A stretch of 64,000 nt of DNA from Brachionus plicatilis (GCA_010279815.1 QEOQ01000573.1:757994-821993), one strand, 5' to 3'; positions 20,873-34,636 are shown, numbered from the stretch's first letter. The notes: generated by a model not told the origin, from the letters alone. A program made the numbers and translations.

Positions 20873-23800
20873 GCCAATAAAATTTATTTACTAAATACAA
20901 ATACAATACAACGAGGCTAAAAAGACGTCTTTCACAATGAAATTAGAACTCTAGTTTTTAATTAAACATTATTGTTAAATAATATTTTCTCAAATCATAA
21001 TATTTCAAAAACTTAGTTTAATTTTCATTTTTTTTGAAATCTAAGTCTGATACCAATTGATAAAAAACATCATTTTATAAAAATTATTTCAAAAAAAATT
21101 CTGATACCTAAAATAAAATATTAGAAAAATATTGATTTTTGAATTCAAGAAAAATGTACTCAATTTTTAAATAATATTTTTACTACCAATTGGCTGAAAT
21201 AATTCAAACATCTAAGCCCATATAAGAAAAACGGCTGTAAAGTTTGGAGTAAAAAAACTAAAGCCAAGCAAAATTTTTTAAAAATTAAAAACTAAATTGA
21301 CAATTTTAAATGAAAATTAAAAAAAACTCAACATTTATTTCTTTTTCTATCAATTTTGGATCTATCCTTCGAAATATAAAAAAGTTTAATTTTTTGCTTT
21401 TGTTTTTGTTTAAAAAATTAAGTTTGAAACTGTTAAAAATTCATTTTGAAAATAAATGTTAATAATTGGGAAAAAATACAGGTTTTCAATTTAATTGAAT
21501 AAATTTTAAATTTTTTTTGTATCTAATTTCCGTGAAAGATAATAATCTTTAGAGTAAAATTTAAAAAATTCTAATCATGACTTGAATGTCTCCGCAACTC
21601 TTGTATTAGTTTCAATATATGTCAGTAATCTTATTAAAGATTTTTTTTAAGCAGATTGTCATCAGATATTCTAAAGCATCTTAATTTAAAGACATTTAAA
21701 TTGTTATTTTTTCTTTATTATTCAATTTTATTATGTAAAATAATTGATTTTTTATATGTTCGAACACATTTAGGTAAAAAAAAATGAAAAAAAATTGCCT
21801 TGAGAGATAAACTTGAGTTACTATTTTATATTTGTATCGATTTGTTACTTGTTCTAGATCAAAAAAAGTAATTAACTCAATAGAAATTTTTTTTCTCTAA
21901 CATTATTTAATTTCCAGATTTGATTTCAAATTTTTAATCATTAAATTTTTTAGACTATTGTATCTCACCAATTCCAAACTGATATTTGGATATTTTAATC
22001 AAAAAAAAATCGATTTAAAATGCTCTAAAATTGATGTTATTCATTTTTTTCGAGATAAATGCAAAAAATAACCAAAAAATTGAATCAAGTCTTGAAATAA
22101 CTAATATTAGCATATTATTTTGTTTTGATCCAAGCTCATTATTTTTTAATCTAAAAAATCATAACAATAGGGTTAGAGTTTAAAAGTTTTTTTATTTGTT
22201 CAAAATTTCTAATAAGATTCCTGAGGAGACTTAAGATTTAAATGAAATTACAACTCTTTTTTTAATAGTATTCTTTTATTCGCTTATGATGTTTTCATAT
22301 TTTTTATTTGTCAATGTTACTTTGAATCCTAAAATAAATAAATAAATACAAATATTGAAGAAAATATTTTTTATGACCCGAGGCATTTTTTCTAAAATTA
22401 GTTTTTAAAAAAAGAGCATTGTGAATTTAGGAACAAAAAAAACAGTCCAGTCAAAAAAGTTAATAATAATTTTTAAAAAATTCCAAAATTGGTCCTGCTA
22501 ATTTAAAGAGCTAAAACATTAAATGTGTCACCTAAATCTGGCTAGCGCACTATATTTTAAAAATTGAAGACAAATTAAAATGAATAAAAAAGTCTTTCCA
22601 GAAGTATTTGCAGAAAAACGAGAAAAAATCAGCTTTAGATTTTTTGCAAAATTTTTTTTTTTCCAAAAAATGCTTAATCTTAATTAATGAAATAATAAAA
22701 ATACGAAGACTCATGGCCAGGGTTTTTGTACTTTTATCGTTTTTTTTTCAGATCTAAAAGATTTAAGACTCTTAAACGAATATTTGATTTTTAAATAAAT
22801 TTTTTTAATCAAAAGTCAATTCAAATATAGAAGCAAATTTAATTCAAAAATTAAAGTTTATTGTAAGAATTATAATCAATTGTTTCTATATTAAATAAAG
22901 GCTTTATCTTTAAAATAAATATTTTATTCTTCATTTTTTGTTCAATTCATGTCTGTTGTACAATAGCTTTCGGTAACATTGCATTAAATCTAGATAAAAT
23001 TTATAAAGTCAGATCCGAAAGTGTAGCATTGATAACAAGTAAAAAATTTAAAATTTATGACACGTAATTTTAAAAGACTAGAATTTACAAAAAATTTAAA
23101 GAGCTAATTAAAAAAATTAAATAGCAAAGCGAATATTTGATTACGAACAAAACTTATTCATTTTTTTTGAGTGTTTGTTCAAACCTACGAGGATTAAGTT
23201 GAAAAAAATACAAAAGAAAAAAGAGAGCTCCACATATTTTTGTTTAAAGATAATTTAATTTTGAATAGACTAAAATTTTTGAATCATTCAAATTTTATTT
23301 TTTATAATCATGTAAATAAAATGTTTAAATTGTAAGCATTTTAAAGAAAATAGTTGATGGCTTGTAAAAGAAAAAATCAATGGCCATTATTTTATGTCTT
23401 TATTTCTAATTTTTTTCACTGTTTAACCAATATTGTATTCTAAACAATATCATAAATAGAAGAATTACTCTATTTATTTTTATATAATCTTTTTATTTGT
23501 TTTATTTTAAAAAAAAATTCTGTAAAGAGAACCTCTAAAATTGTTGTTTTTGAAAAAAATTTTATCAATTAAACAGCCTGTGTTTATGAAAATTTTATAA
23601 AGGTGCCAAAAAGAATCAAGATATCTTTTCATGAATATTGAATAATATTCTCCTAAGAAATTAAAATCTTACGGCAAAATAACTGAATTTACATTTGACA
23701 AAAATAAAACTTAAAATAAGATTTAATTTTTTTTAATTACGAAATTTTAGGTGACGAGATATTTTGGCATAAAGAAAATTATTCAAGAATTATTTTTTAA

Positions 23801-26800
23801 AGCTTTGTTTATGTTATCTTGAAGTATTTTCCTTTTCAAGATTTTTAGCACTTTGAAAATTTTATTTTTCTTTAATTTAAAATTTAAATGCAAACCTTAA
23901 AAATGAGAATAAATTAAATTAAGCTTATTAAAGTTTGAGAACAATTTAAAAATCTTGGCAGTTTAGAATTTATGTTGATAAAAATCAAAAGTGTTGCTGC
24001 ATATTTAGTGTTAATGACTATTAAGTAAACTTTTGGTTGCAAGCGATTCTCGTTATAATTGTATCACATGTTTAACTTTTTTAACATACTTTATCTAATG
24101 AAATAAATTAAAGCTGTAAAAGTGCTTTGAGTAAGATTTTTTCAATTAATTACACAATAACAATAAAATAATCTAGAAAATGTAAAAAAATTATTTTAGG
24201 TGTACCTCTATTTTTTTAAAATACTAACTAAATCCTAACTCTAAAAATATTTTTTTATTTCTAGGTTAAGATTGTACTTTTGAATTAAATAAAATTTTTT
24301 TATAAATTAAGTTTTAAGAAGCAATTATTGAAAAATAAATTAATTAAAAGGAAATTTCGTGATCAAAATGAATTTAAAACCGGAATTTAGTATTTCATTT
24401 TTTTTCAAATGTTTTTATTAAAATTAAAAAAAAAAAGCTCTCTAAATGAGAAAAAGAATTTTTGTTTTTGAAAATTTCAAAAATTAATTTTAATTTTAAT
24501 TTTTTTTTCATAGATTAGGATAGCATGTTCAAAAACAAAAAACTGTTTAAAAAAACACATCAACTTATTATAAATTATAATTTTCTTTTTCTAAATGCAA
24601 ATTATGACTTAGCTGTATTTTTAAATTTTAGCTTTTTTTTTCAAGTTCTAAAGCGCTAAATCTATCTGTTTTTTTTATGATAAAGTTAAATTAAGAATCA
24701 AAATTTTTTTATCTACTTTCGAGGAAGAAATACAATGCGCAATAAAAATAATTTTTTTAAAAAATATTTAAATTCTATTCTAGCTATTGAATTTCGCCAG
24801 TTTTAGCCTCAAGGCTAAACAAAGCTACATCTGAATTTTATCTGATCGCAAAAATTCAAGACCATTGTTTTTTTTGATATCTTAACTTGAGAACCATTTT
24901 TAGATTATCTTAGCAAATGGCAATATTTAATTCGTGGGATTTCAGATTTTTAGATTCCCATTAAGACACTGATAGAAAATTTCAATCAATTTAATGCTAA
25001 ATTTTTAGCTATAAATCTCGGTCTAATTTTGATGGGGCTTTGTTATTCCGAGATTCAATTAAAAAAAATATTTATATTTGTAATTTATTAAAGAATTAGT
25101 AACAATTCATTTTTCTAACATTTTATCTATTTTTTTACTAGCAAGCACCAAAATTCTTCAAATCAAGATGAGTTTAATTCACCTAATTGAGTCTGTATGT
25201 GGCAAGTTTTGTTTAGGGTAACCTTTAAGTGTTTATATGGCTCTTTAGCACTGGTAAGTAGCATTTGCGTAAAATTGCGATTGCCAAAATGCTAAATCAT
25301 TATCTTGAAAAACTATAAATCTGCTTGAAACTAGTTTTTTTTGTATCATTTAAGTCTGGCTTACGAGACCATATCTTGACGAATTTAGCTTAACATTTAA
25401 AATGTTTGACAAGTGACAAACTAATTATTTTTTCTCAAAGGCCTTTTCATTTGGATTTTGATTTCATTGTCCAAAAATTGTGTCAATAGCTACACCGATA
25501 GTTCGCTTGAAAAAAAAATATTTACCAACTTTGTTTAACTATCTAAAACACATTCATTTAAAAACAAAATGTGGCTAATTAATGGACAAAAATTTACCAC
25601 TGTAGGATCTACCAAAATTGATTACACATCCATGTCTTGAAATTTTTATTTTAAGCTATTGTTATCAAAAAATATTCAAAAAGAAAGGTTTATTGGAAAT
25701 TTTTATTTTTTTGTTCTAGTCGACCATTTGGTACAGCTGATGAGCACGCTTGAGCAATTGTGCCAGATGTTAAAATGAATCATTTTTTAGCCAATTTAAA
25801 TCAAGTAAAAAAGAAAATTAAATTTTGGTTTAAACAATTTTCTAAAATTTTAATCTCCTGATCTTGTCGATTAAATTTTTAAAAATTTTGTTTTATGAAC
25901 ATATAAAATAATGATGGAGGCTAATACTACTCTCGTAACTAGGCTCTTTTACGATCTCCAAATAAAAATCAAACCTTAACGAAATTTTTTAATTTAAAGA
26001 ATAAATATTTTAGCACAATAAACACAATTTACCTTGATTATTTCATTTTTCAAAAAGCGATTTATTCTAGAATTACATTAACTTTTAAAATTAGTTTGAA
26101 TACTATGAAGTGTTTTTATTGTTTTTAAATCAAAGAGCCTTAAGCGAAATTTAATTCTAAAATAGGAATCATCTGTTCTTTTATTTTGAACTAATTTAAT
26201 TTAAAGACTTTAAAAAAATTTCAATCAACAGATCACTTTTAATTAGTGGCTTTTCAAAGCTTATTATACTCTATTAATAGATTCGAATTTTTTTTAATTT
26301 GAATTAAAAGAAAAAAATTTTCGAAATAAAAATAATATCAAATTTTATTTAATTATTTTAAGAGTTATTGGGAGTTATTTTGATTATTGGGGGTAATAAG
26401 AAAATTTTGTCAGGCATTAATTTATACCACAGTTATCTGGAACTATTTTGAAAATTTAGTCAAATTTTTTGAAACTAAGGCTTTGGATGTTTTGTTTTAT
26501 TTTTTTTTAAATCTCAAATTTTATAAATTTAAATTTTTTATTTTTTATTAAATAAAATGCTCAGAGAAATTTTTTTTTAATTTCTTAGCGCACTGTCTAA
26601 TCACCTGAAAATAAAAGTTTCATCATTGAATTGCATTTTGAAATGAGATTTTAATTGCACGCATCGTGCCACACTCTTAATACAATTCAATCGATGCACA
26701 TTTGACTGATTTCAGCATTGGATCTTAATCAATTAGAAATAATTAAAAGAACATTATTTTATTGTCTAGGCCTATATTATTTTGTAAATTAAATTTTGGT

Positions 26801-29800
26801 AAATATTAAATTTCAGTTAAGCGTAAAATCTACAGAGAAAATTTCTCATTAAATTCTAGAAAAATAGTTATCTAAAAGAACCCACCAGGGTTCTGAAAGC
26901 AAATTCAGTTTTGACAAATATACAACCAACTCATGAGGGTCATTTAAATCTAATTTTGTTGATTTATATTTAAATTGAATTTAATTCACAAATTTTGCTA
27001 ATTAAAATTTTAAATTGTTATGATATTTTTAGAGGTTGCCAGGCACAATCAAGTAAGATTCTGGACATGATGCATGACTCTGACGTAGTATTTTGTTTAG
27101 ATGAGGGTTTATTTTCACAAGTGATGCCAAACAAGCTAAAATTATTTTGATTTATTTTTCAAGTATGAACAATTTTTTAGCTAATTTGTTAGAGACAACT
27201 AGGGGTGCAATAATATTGAAGTTTTTGCTTGGTTTTTTATGTAATTGTAAGCTATTTGAAGCCCATTAAGAATGAGGCAAATAATTAGTTATTATTCACC
27301 TTTGAAAAAAATACAATTTGGTTGATTTTTGATATTTCTAATTCAAATAAAAAGATTGCCACTAAGCAAACATTTATTTTTTTATTATTAAAACAGCAAC
27401 ACAAATTCCTAATTTATTTTAGCAAAAAAACTGATCCAAAGCGCCATAGCTCTACAAGTTTTCTTTTTGTAAGAATTAAAAATTTGATCACATTGTAATT
27501 TTGTAGTCGAATAAACTTTTTATTCTAATTAGAGAAATTTGAGTTCTTATGGGGGCCATTTTTGTCACTCGAATTTTTCAAAAGAATTTCTAAATAAATA
27601 TACAAACAGAAAAGAGGCGAAGTTTCAATTTAAATTTTTATTCAAATAAATCATTAAAAATGAAAAGTGAGTTGAAAAAATACACAATTTGTTTAGAAAT
27701 TGGAATAAGCTCGCGGATAGATCGTTAAGGATCATTGTATCTAAAAAAATAAAGTCTAGTTAGCACAAAATTAAATCGCTCATGCATTTTTTACATTAAG
27801 CTCGGTCATAAAAATAATTTATCTTAATTTAAATTGTATCGTTTGTTGAAATACAGAACGATTAGATTTCAACAACAGATATTCAAAAAAAAAATAGATA
27901 ATTAATTTACCAACTCGTTTGAGCATATCATCCTTAACAAGTTCTTTCAAATATGTCAGTGATTATCTTATTATATCTCTGTCAAAAATCCATTAATCTC
28001 AATACAAGGTTTTTAAGTAGGCAACTTAAAAAATTAATTCCAAAAAATTAGCATTCAAGGATCAAAAATAAAAAATTTAAAAAAATTTGTTTTATTTTAT
28101 TATATTAATCTAATATCTCATCTAATTCGTAAATTATGAAACAAAATTAGCTAATTTGCTTCCAGTGTTATCTTCCTGTAGTTTTTGGTGTCGTGTTAAA
28201 TTATCATTTTTTTTTAAATAGGAAGCTCACTAGAGCAACAAAAATTTTGCTTATTTTTTTTCCAAATGAAAAAAAAAATTTTTTTCTCAAATAATTTATA
28301 TTTTATTAGAAACTGTCATCAGATTCAAATCTTTTAAATAATTTTGACTGACACTGTAAAACTTGCTGTTCAAAAAAAGCTTGAAAATTTGAAAAAGTGT
28401 GCGAGATTAAAATTCCAATTAATTTTTTTAAAATAAAGTTTTATGAGATAGAAGGAATTGTGCAAATAGTTCAGTTAAAGATATTAATAAAAGTTAAAAT
28501 TTTGTATAAAATATCAGTATAAATATTTGAATCTTTTTAATTACGTAATTCGAAAGATTATTTCGAATTTTTTTAAACAAGAGTCGTAAAAAAAAATTTA
28601 ATAAAAAAATTAAAGATGAATCAAAACTTTTCAAAGTTAGAAGAAAACTTTTGGTTACATTATTAAAATTCAAATAAAAATTTGTTCAAAACATTAAAGA
28701 TATAATATTTTAATAAAATTTTTCATTAAAATTTTTTTATTACTTCCTAGGTCAATTGGGAAATATGATTATTTTTCGATTCTAATTAATTATTTTTAGC
28801 AGATGGTTCCGATTAGAGGTCATTAATAAGCAAAAGCAGGCTGAAATATCTAATTTTAAAATTAAGCTAATGCTAAATTTCGAAATATTCGACTTGTAAA
28901 TGATTTACAAAGTTTGTTTAAGCATTTTTGGCCTCAAACAAATCTTAATACAACGTGAATTAATTTAAATAAAATAAAATGAACTTTATAATCTGAAAAA
29001 CACTCATAATCGTTTAGATTATCTTTAGACTATTTATTATTCTCACTTTATTTTTCTAAACTAGATGCCCCAGTTGGGTGTTTTAAATTAGAAAAAAAAA
29101 TTATCTCCGAAACCTTGAATAGCTATTGAATTACAGCACGTTTTGTGGCTCATTTAACCCTAATATCGTCACGATTTGGCATTAGGTAGTACATGGATAA
29201 GTAGAGATGTAATTATGTTATTATTTAAACTAATTATTTGGGGATTTAAGAAGAAAAAAAATCAACTTTTGACGTTGATTGCAAAATTTGACAGTATAAA
29301 TCAATAATTCTTTAAAAACATGGCATCAATTGATGATTTTGCATATTAAATTTTCTAAAAAGCTAGATTTACCTTTTTTTAAATATTTAAATTTAGAATA
29401 GATGTTAGCACATTGTTTTAATTCTAAAGGAAGCTGATGCAAATACTTCCATAAATTTATTTCCAGTTTATCCTAGAGCCCAATATTGAATTTAAATACC
29501 TTATATTTTCAACTCGAAGTAAATCTTCTCTACAGGTTGTTTATCATGGCTTCATTTAACTACAAAATTGTAAAAGCTTTTAATTTATGTTTTTGATTAT
29601 TTATTTAAAAAAATTCATTTCAACTCGGCCAACTAATTTTTTTTTTTACTGTCTTTAAATCTTATAATTTATTTATAAACATTTTTTTGAATAGAAAAAT
29701 TTTCAACTGAGTTTAATTTTAGCAATTTTTTTGTTGGAATGAAATTTTGGTGCTTTCAAAAAGTTGAAAATTCGATTACTTAAATTAATTGAAAATATAT

Positions 29801-32003
29801 AAATTTCATTAAATTTAAATATTTTTAACACCACAAAATTTCATTAGCTAGATGATTTTCAAACATTAATTGCTTATCGACATATTTTAATTGTTCATTC
29901 AAGTCTACTTAATCAACTTAACATGAGCACTTCCTTTTTTTTTAATTATATGGCTTTTATTTTATATTTTAAAATTATTTCCTTTAATTTTTTCAATTCC
30001 AAATCATGAACCTTGCTAGATTATCAAATGAACTCCCAATCGAGTGTGAGTTAGAATATTTTCTTGGCTCAAAAATAATTTTGTCAAAATAAAATCTAGA
30101 AATTTTTGTGTTGCTTTCAAAAGAAATTGATTTTGGATTTCAAAATAATTCCTCTAATTTGACTTTTTAAAGCAGGATGATTTATTTTAAGATGGTTTAT
30201 AGACACTTTTTGAATTACATCAAATTCTTGTTTCATATTTAAAGACTGGAATACTTTAAATAGCTATCTTTTTTATTTAGAAAGGAATTTTTGAGCCACA
30301 AAATCGAGCTTGTTAAAATTATAAATAAAAATTTATCAAAAATTGTTCACCATAAATAAACTCAGTAACAAAGGATTACAATTTTTATTACATTCTATTT
30401 TAAGAAACAAGTACTGAAAGCTTAGACTTATAATTAGAATCAGAAAAATATTTTTTTAACTAAAAGTTTTTAATTTTTTCAAAATTTTACTTAAAAGCAT
30501 AAATAAATATTGAGGAAAAAAAAAGAGATGACTCAAAAGTTTTTGACGAGCACTAAGAAACTGAAGGGATCGCTGTGATGTAAGTATGAAAAGGCATGAA
30601 ATCTTAAATTTATAATAAAAAAACAATTATTCAGATTAATTAGGATTACTGGTAATTCTTCTTACTTTTGCTTTGTGTGTAACAATGAAACAAAATTTTA
30701 TAAATATCAATTTATTAAGGAGAAAAAGTCTTTTCGGAAAAAATTTTATCTTAGAATAATTTGAATATAAGCTAGATATTAATAATAGAAAAAATTTCAT
30801 ATAAACTCAAAATTTATTTTTAATATCTATTTGGATTTTATTTTAAAAATAAATATTCAATTGATTTTTTCCAAAAAAAATAAGAAAAATTCAATTTTGA
30901 TTTTACATGAAGAATTAAATATTAATTTGGAAATAACATGGAAAAATATTTTTTCCAAAATTAAGGTCTTGATGGCGGGCAGAATGAAACTAAATTTTTT
31001 AATAAGTTTATTTTATTACAAAATATTAAAAGATTTTCTATCATAAAAACGTCATAAAATGAAAAACATTAAATTTGTCCCTAGCCAACTTAGACCAACT
31101 AACATAACTCAGGCCTTTAAAAATTAAAAAAATTTAAAAAGTCAATTTTTATATAAACATTTTATTTTAATTTTACCAATCCATAATTTACTCAAAAAGC
31201 GGAAATTTAAGAGGTGAAGTTTAAAACTTTAAAGTGATTTTTAATTAAAAGTTTAGAAAAAAAGTTTTTTTAATAAATTGATTTAAGCTCTAAATTTCAC
31301 AATTTAACTTATTTTGGAAACGGCAGTAAACTTTAAAAATTTTATAGAAAATTTAATTAACGTAATTTTACTTAGAAATTTTTGTTGTTTTTTTTAATAT
31401 AAATTTTCATTTTCTAGAAAGCATGAAAAAAACATGAAAATTTTTTTAAATTCATCCTTTGAATGTAAATGTAAAAAAAACGCGTTTTTACGGTCGTATT
31501 TTCTTGCACAAGCATTCATTGAAAATACCTTGATTTTGTGAAAGTTTTCAGGGCTATTTCTCTAGCATCTCGGTTTACACACCTAGCTATTATTTAATCC
31601 AAAATAATAAAAATTATTATTAAAAAATTTATCAATTTATTGTAGATTAAGGTAAATCAGCTCATGTCAATCTATTGATAACGGCATACAGATGTATCTG
31701 ACAAGATGTCAGATAAACAAATTTTGAAGATTTTATGATTTTTTCAAATTAATTTACAAAATTTTTCTTTTTTTGTTCTAGCTTTCAAGAAAGATCTTTT
31801 TTCTAAAAATTAAAGAAAAAAATTGATTGAATAATTTTATTTATAAACAAAAAAATGTTCATGACTCATAGTTGTTAAATTTTAGATCTTGTAAAGTTTA
31901 ATCAATTTTTGAGTGAAGAAAACATGTTGAAGAAAAATGAAAATTTAATTTTTAGTGTTCATTTAAATTTAACTTTTTAATATTCTAAATGGTTTCAAAA
32001 TTA
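20873..32003. other. Long AT-rich region without supported genes
   Basis: About 11 kb at roughly 80 percent AT. No conserved protein, RNA gene or LINE was recognised on either strand. Splice-flanked open segments occur (25720-25778 is the best), but none can be assembled into a gene. ORFs such as that at 30831-31046 consist of AT-rich codons and look random. Confidence 0.4.
25720..25778 (+). CDS. Candidate terminal coding exon, unknown gene
   Basis: A strong acceptor (TTTTTTGTTCTAG) precedes a 59-nt open segment reading DHLVQLMSTLEQLCQMLK then TGA. It is amphipathic and much less AT-rich than its surroundings. It would need an upstream exon leaving one nucleotide of a codon; none was firmly identified. 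Speculative. Confidence 0.2.
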
Positions 32004-32347
32004 GGCATTGTGAAATTTGGTACAAAAAACAAAAACAAAATATTAAAAATTTCAAAGCTTAAGTTCTGAATGACCAAAACATGTTCTGTAAATTGTAGCA
32101 GCTGATACATCCTTTGTACCACCAATATACTTATTCTGTAAAACTCTACAATAAATCTGCAAAACTCAGAAAATAGTAAATTTGGGATACTACATTATAT
32201 TAAAAATCCAATTCAACTTTAATGTGGTGGTACAAAGAATGTATCAGTTGCTACAATTTACAGAACATGTTTTGGTCCTTCGGAACTTAAGCTTTGGCAC
32301 TTTTTATATTTTGTATTTGATTTTTGTACCAAATTTAACACAATGCC
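32004..32347. mobile_element. Foldback element with GGCATTGTGAAATTT ends
   Basis: 344 bp, almost entirely a long inverted repeat: the left arm starts GGCATTGTGAAATTTGGTAC and the right arm ends ACAATGCC, with internal matching blocks such as ACATGTTCTGTAAATTGTAG. Perfect 9-bp flanks TCAAAATTA (31995-32003 and 32348-32356) mark the insertion. No transposase. The short ORF across the right arm is a by-product. Confidence 0.82.
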
Positions 32348-32693
32348 TCAAAATTAAAAATAATTTTTTTTTAAATTCAAAAAGAGAAATGTATTCAATT
32401 AAAAAAATTAATTTTATTTTTTGTTAATTCAATAATTTTACTCAGTTTTATTACATAATTAATTATCAGTGTGAAAATTATCCAATTCCATTATTTTCAT
32501 GCGACTGCCATGCTAGACATAATTACATTCTGGGTTTAGCGCGAACCGTATCAGTATCAAAAACCTATTATTAATGTAAATTAAAATTTTTTCCTTTGTA
32601 TTTAGAATAAATTAGAAAAATGAATATAATCAAATAGTTTTTTCTTTTCTTTTTTTAAATTGAGGAAATCGAGAATTAAACAAGCGCCCAAAA

Positions 32694-33797
32694 ATGTCCA
32701 AGAAAAATCGAAACAGATCTAGAAAGCAAAGAAAACAGGCTAATCATCGCAAAAAATCACTAGAAGGAGCCCAGTCGAGCCATCAACTCGATCAAACCGA
32801 AATAATTCAAATTACAAATGCCAATAAAATTATCAAAATATGTACAACTATTGTTGAAAATTTTAGTCTGGAACCAGTGGGGCAAACAGAATCGGAAAGT
32901 TGTTCAAAAAAATGCCATTTGGACGAGAATACTCATCTATTCATCAAGATTAAAGTTAACCTCTTTGATTTGATGTGTCGGTTCGGTCCAGCGAACTCAG
33001 ACTTGTGCATGTCCAAAATATACTACAGATTTGACTTGATTATAGACTTACTTTTTTTAATTCCACTCTTGGTGACCAACAGGGCGATGTGTGCGCCGAA
33101 AAAAAATAAAAAAAAAAGGCGTCCTGGCTACATAATTGAGAGAGATTGCCACATATTTGGCGGCTGTGTGGAAGAAGAGGCCCAGGACGAATTTTTCATC
33201 TCGTCTGGTGCTGTGTACCAATCTTGGCCTTATGTTTACGAGCCCGGATTTAAAATGACGCCTCTGGTAGACCAGGTAAGCTGGCCTTTGTCAAAGTCAG
33301 CAAATAGTGTCTTCTTAAGTGACTGCAATGGTGCTTGTGAAGATGAAGATAGTCTGGTTGAACATGACATGCTGCCCAGCTATTCTATAGAAAATTTTGG
33401 AATTAATTTGATTAATTGTCAAAAGAGAAAGAAGAGGAAAAATTGGAACTCGAATGGCTCCGAGGACAGCTACGGCTCGTCCACGGACGAGTGTTTTTAT
33501 GAGGACTCGGACTCGGACGATTCCGAGTCGATCATTGCATACAAGCAAAGACACGCTGTTGGCCTCAATTGTTTTGATTTGGAGCTTAGAAATTTTAGCT
33601 GTGATTTGGCCAAGTGCTGTTCGGCAAGTCGCAGCAAATCGCCCAGAAACAAAAGAGTTATGTTTTTTAGCCAAAAGAGATGTGATTCGAATGGTGACAA
33701 CTTTTGTCAAACATGTTCGAATCAAGAGTTTTTTTCGTTCAAAAAGGACAGATTGACTCACAAATATTCTTTTTCTTCCGACAATTTAGTTTTTTGA
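32694..33797 (+). CDS. Uncharacterised basic/acidic-domain protein
   Basis: A 367-residue intact single-exon ORF from ATG 32694 to TGA 33795; AATAAA follows at about 33842. The N-terminus is strongly basic (KKNRNRSRKQRKQANHRKK), suggesting nuclear or nucleolar targeting. Around residues 115-135 is a hydrophobic stretch (LIIDLLFLIPLLVTNRAM) followed by another basic patch (KKNKKKRRPGY). The second half is Cys-containing, with an acidic Ser/Asp region (EDSDSDDSESI) near 275 and an RSKSPRNKR segment. Base composition is richer in GC than the flanks, supporting real coding. No known family was recognised. A pyrimidine-rich tract ending AG lies about 30 nt before the ATG. Confidence 0.65.
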   Translation: MSKKNRNRSRKQRKQANHRKKSLEGAQSSHQLDQTEIIQITNANKIIKICTTIVENFSLEPVGQTESESCSKKCHLDENTHLFIKIKVNLFDLMCRFGPANSDLCMSKIYYRFDLIIDLLFLIPLLVTNRAMCAPKKNKKKRRPGYIIERDCHIFGGCVEEEAQDEFFISSGAVYQSWPYVYEPGFKMTPLVDQVSWPLSKSANSVFLSDCNGACEDEDSLVEHDMLPSYSIENFGINLINCQKRKKRKNWNSNGSEDSYGSSTDECFYEDSDSDDSESIIAYKQRHAVGLNCFDLELRNFSCDLAKCCSASRSKSPRNKRVMFFSQKRCDSNGDNFCQTCSNQEFFSFKKDRLTHKYSFSSDNLVF

Positions 33798-34018
33798 TGA
33801 GAAATCTTTAAAACTATTATTTATTTTTTGTAAATTAAATATAATAAAGTTATTTTTAAAATAAAAAATTGTAAATTATGAATGATTTAATTGATTTTTT
33901 TTCAAAATTTAAATATTTAAAAAATGGCATAGATTTTCTGTTTCTTCTAAATCCTGCTTGTTCTTCTCTTAGTACACCATCCAATGCAACTCTGATTCTA
34001 CCAAGAGTTATTCAGCAG

Positions 34019-34636
34019 CAGAGTTGTTATAAGTCTCAAAAAAAAGTCCAAGTCAGGTCCATTACACGGACGGTTTTTAGCGGTCATTTGGCCGGTCAGC
34101 TTTGCAGTCCAAAATTTTGACCGCCAAGCTGAAAAACCGCCCGCCAAAAAGTTGGCCGGTTTTTAGGCCGCCCGTTTAATTTAGACTGTTTATTTTGTTG
34201 CAAAAAACCGTCCGTGTAATAGACCGGTTTGTCTTGACCGTACCCAACACTAGCAAAAACTGCCGAATGAACAAAATGGAACAAAAGTTGGCCTGAAGCA
34301 AATCGACCACAAAAAATGGTAGAAACACATTGAACCAGTCCAAGTCATAGTTTGAGTCCAGTTAAAGACATAGCAGCACAGTAAAGACTAAAATGGAGCA
34401 CAAATGCAAAAAAATCTGAAATTCAGTCATCACAAACCAACAACAAAGACTTTTTAATTTTATTAAAAACATTTTTTTTTTATTTACATTAATTAATTAT
34501 CTAAAAAGAAAAAGAAAAAGAAATTTTAAAGTCCTGACTAAGACTTTTTTTTTAAAAAAAAAAATTAAAGTCTTTGGTGGGACTTTTGAAAAAAAAAAAA
34601 AAAAAAAGTCCTGACTTGGACTTTTAAACAACTCTG
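34019..34636. mobile_element. hAT-like MITE with perfect 8-bp duplication
   Basis: 618 bp, flanked on both sides by TTCAGCAG (34011-34018 and 34637-34644). The left end is CAGAGTTGTTATAAGTC and the right end GACTTTTAAACAACTCTG; both continue inward with AAGTCCAAGTCAGG in inverted orientation. CAG termini plus an 8-bp duplication match hAT. The interior holds a GC-rich hairpin (34056-34228) and repeated AAGTC/GACTT blocks near the right end. A related right end lies at 44494-44513 in LEO1 intron 1. Confidence 0.85.
34056..34228. repeat. GC-rich hairpin nested in the hAT-like MITE
   Basis: Arms CCATTACACGGACGGTTTTT and AAAAAACCGTCCGTGTAATA are near-exact complements. The loop is dense in GGCCGG and CCGCC motifs, sharply GC-richer than the surrounding DNA, which suggests a different origin from its host element. 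Confidence 0.7.

Noticed and set aside
27030..27060. Possible 20-nt microexon between TTTTTAG and GTAAGATT
   Set aside because: No partner exons could be linked and such matches occur by chance in AT-rich DNA.
30520..30600. Possible small exon or C/D-box-like RNA with a good GTAAGTATG donor
   Set aside because: All frames carry stops before the donor, and box motifs are too weak to support a snoRNA.
32182..32427. 81-residue ORF
   Set aside because: Lies across the right arm of a foldback element and has only AT-rich hydrophobic codons.
33315..33761. Antisense and alternative-frame ORFs in the 367-residue gene
   Set aside because: No domain and contained within the larger plus-strand ORF.
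33878..34284. ORFs overlapping the hAT-like MITE on both strands
   Set aside because: Created by the GC-rich hairpin; no protein features and frames cross the element boundary.
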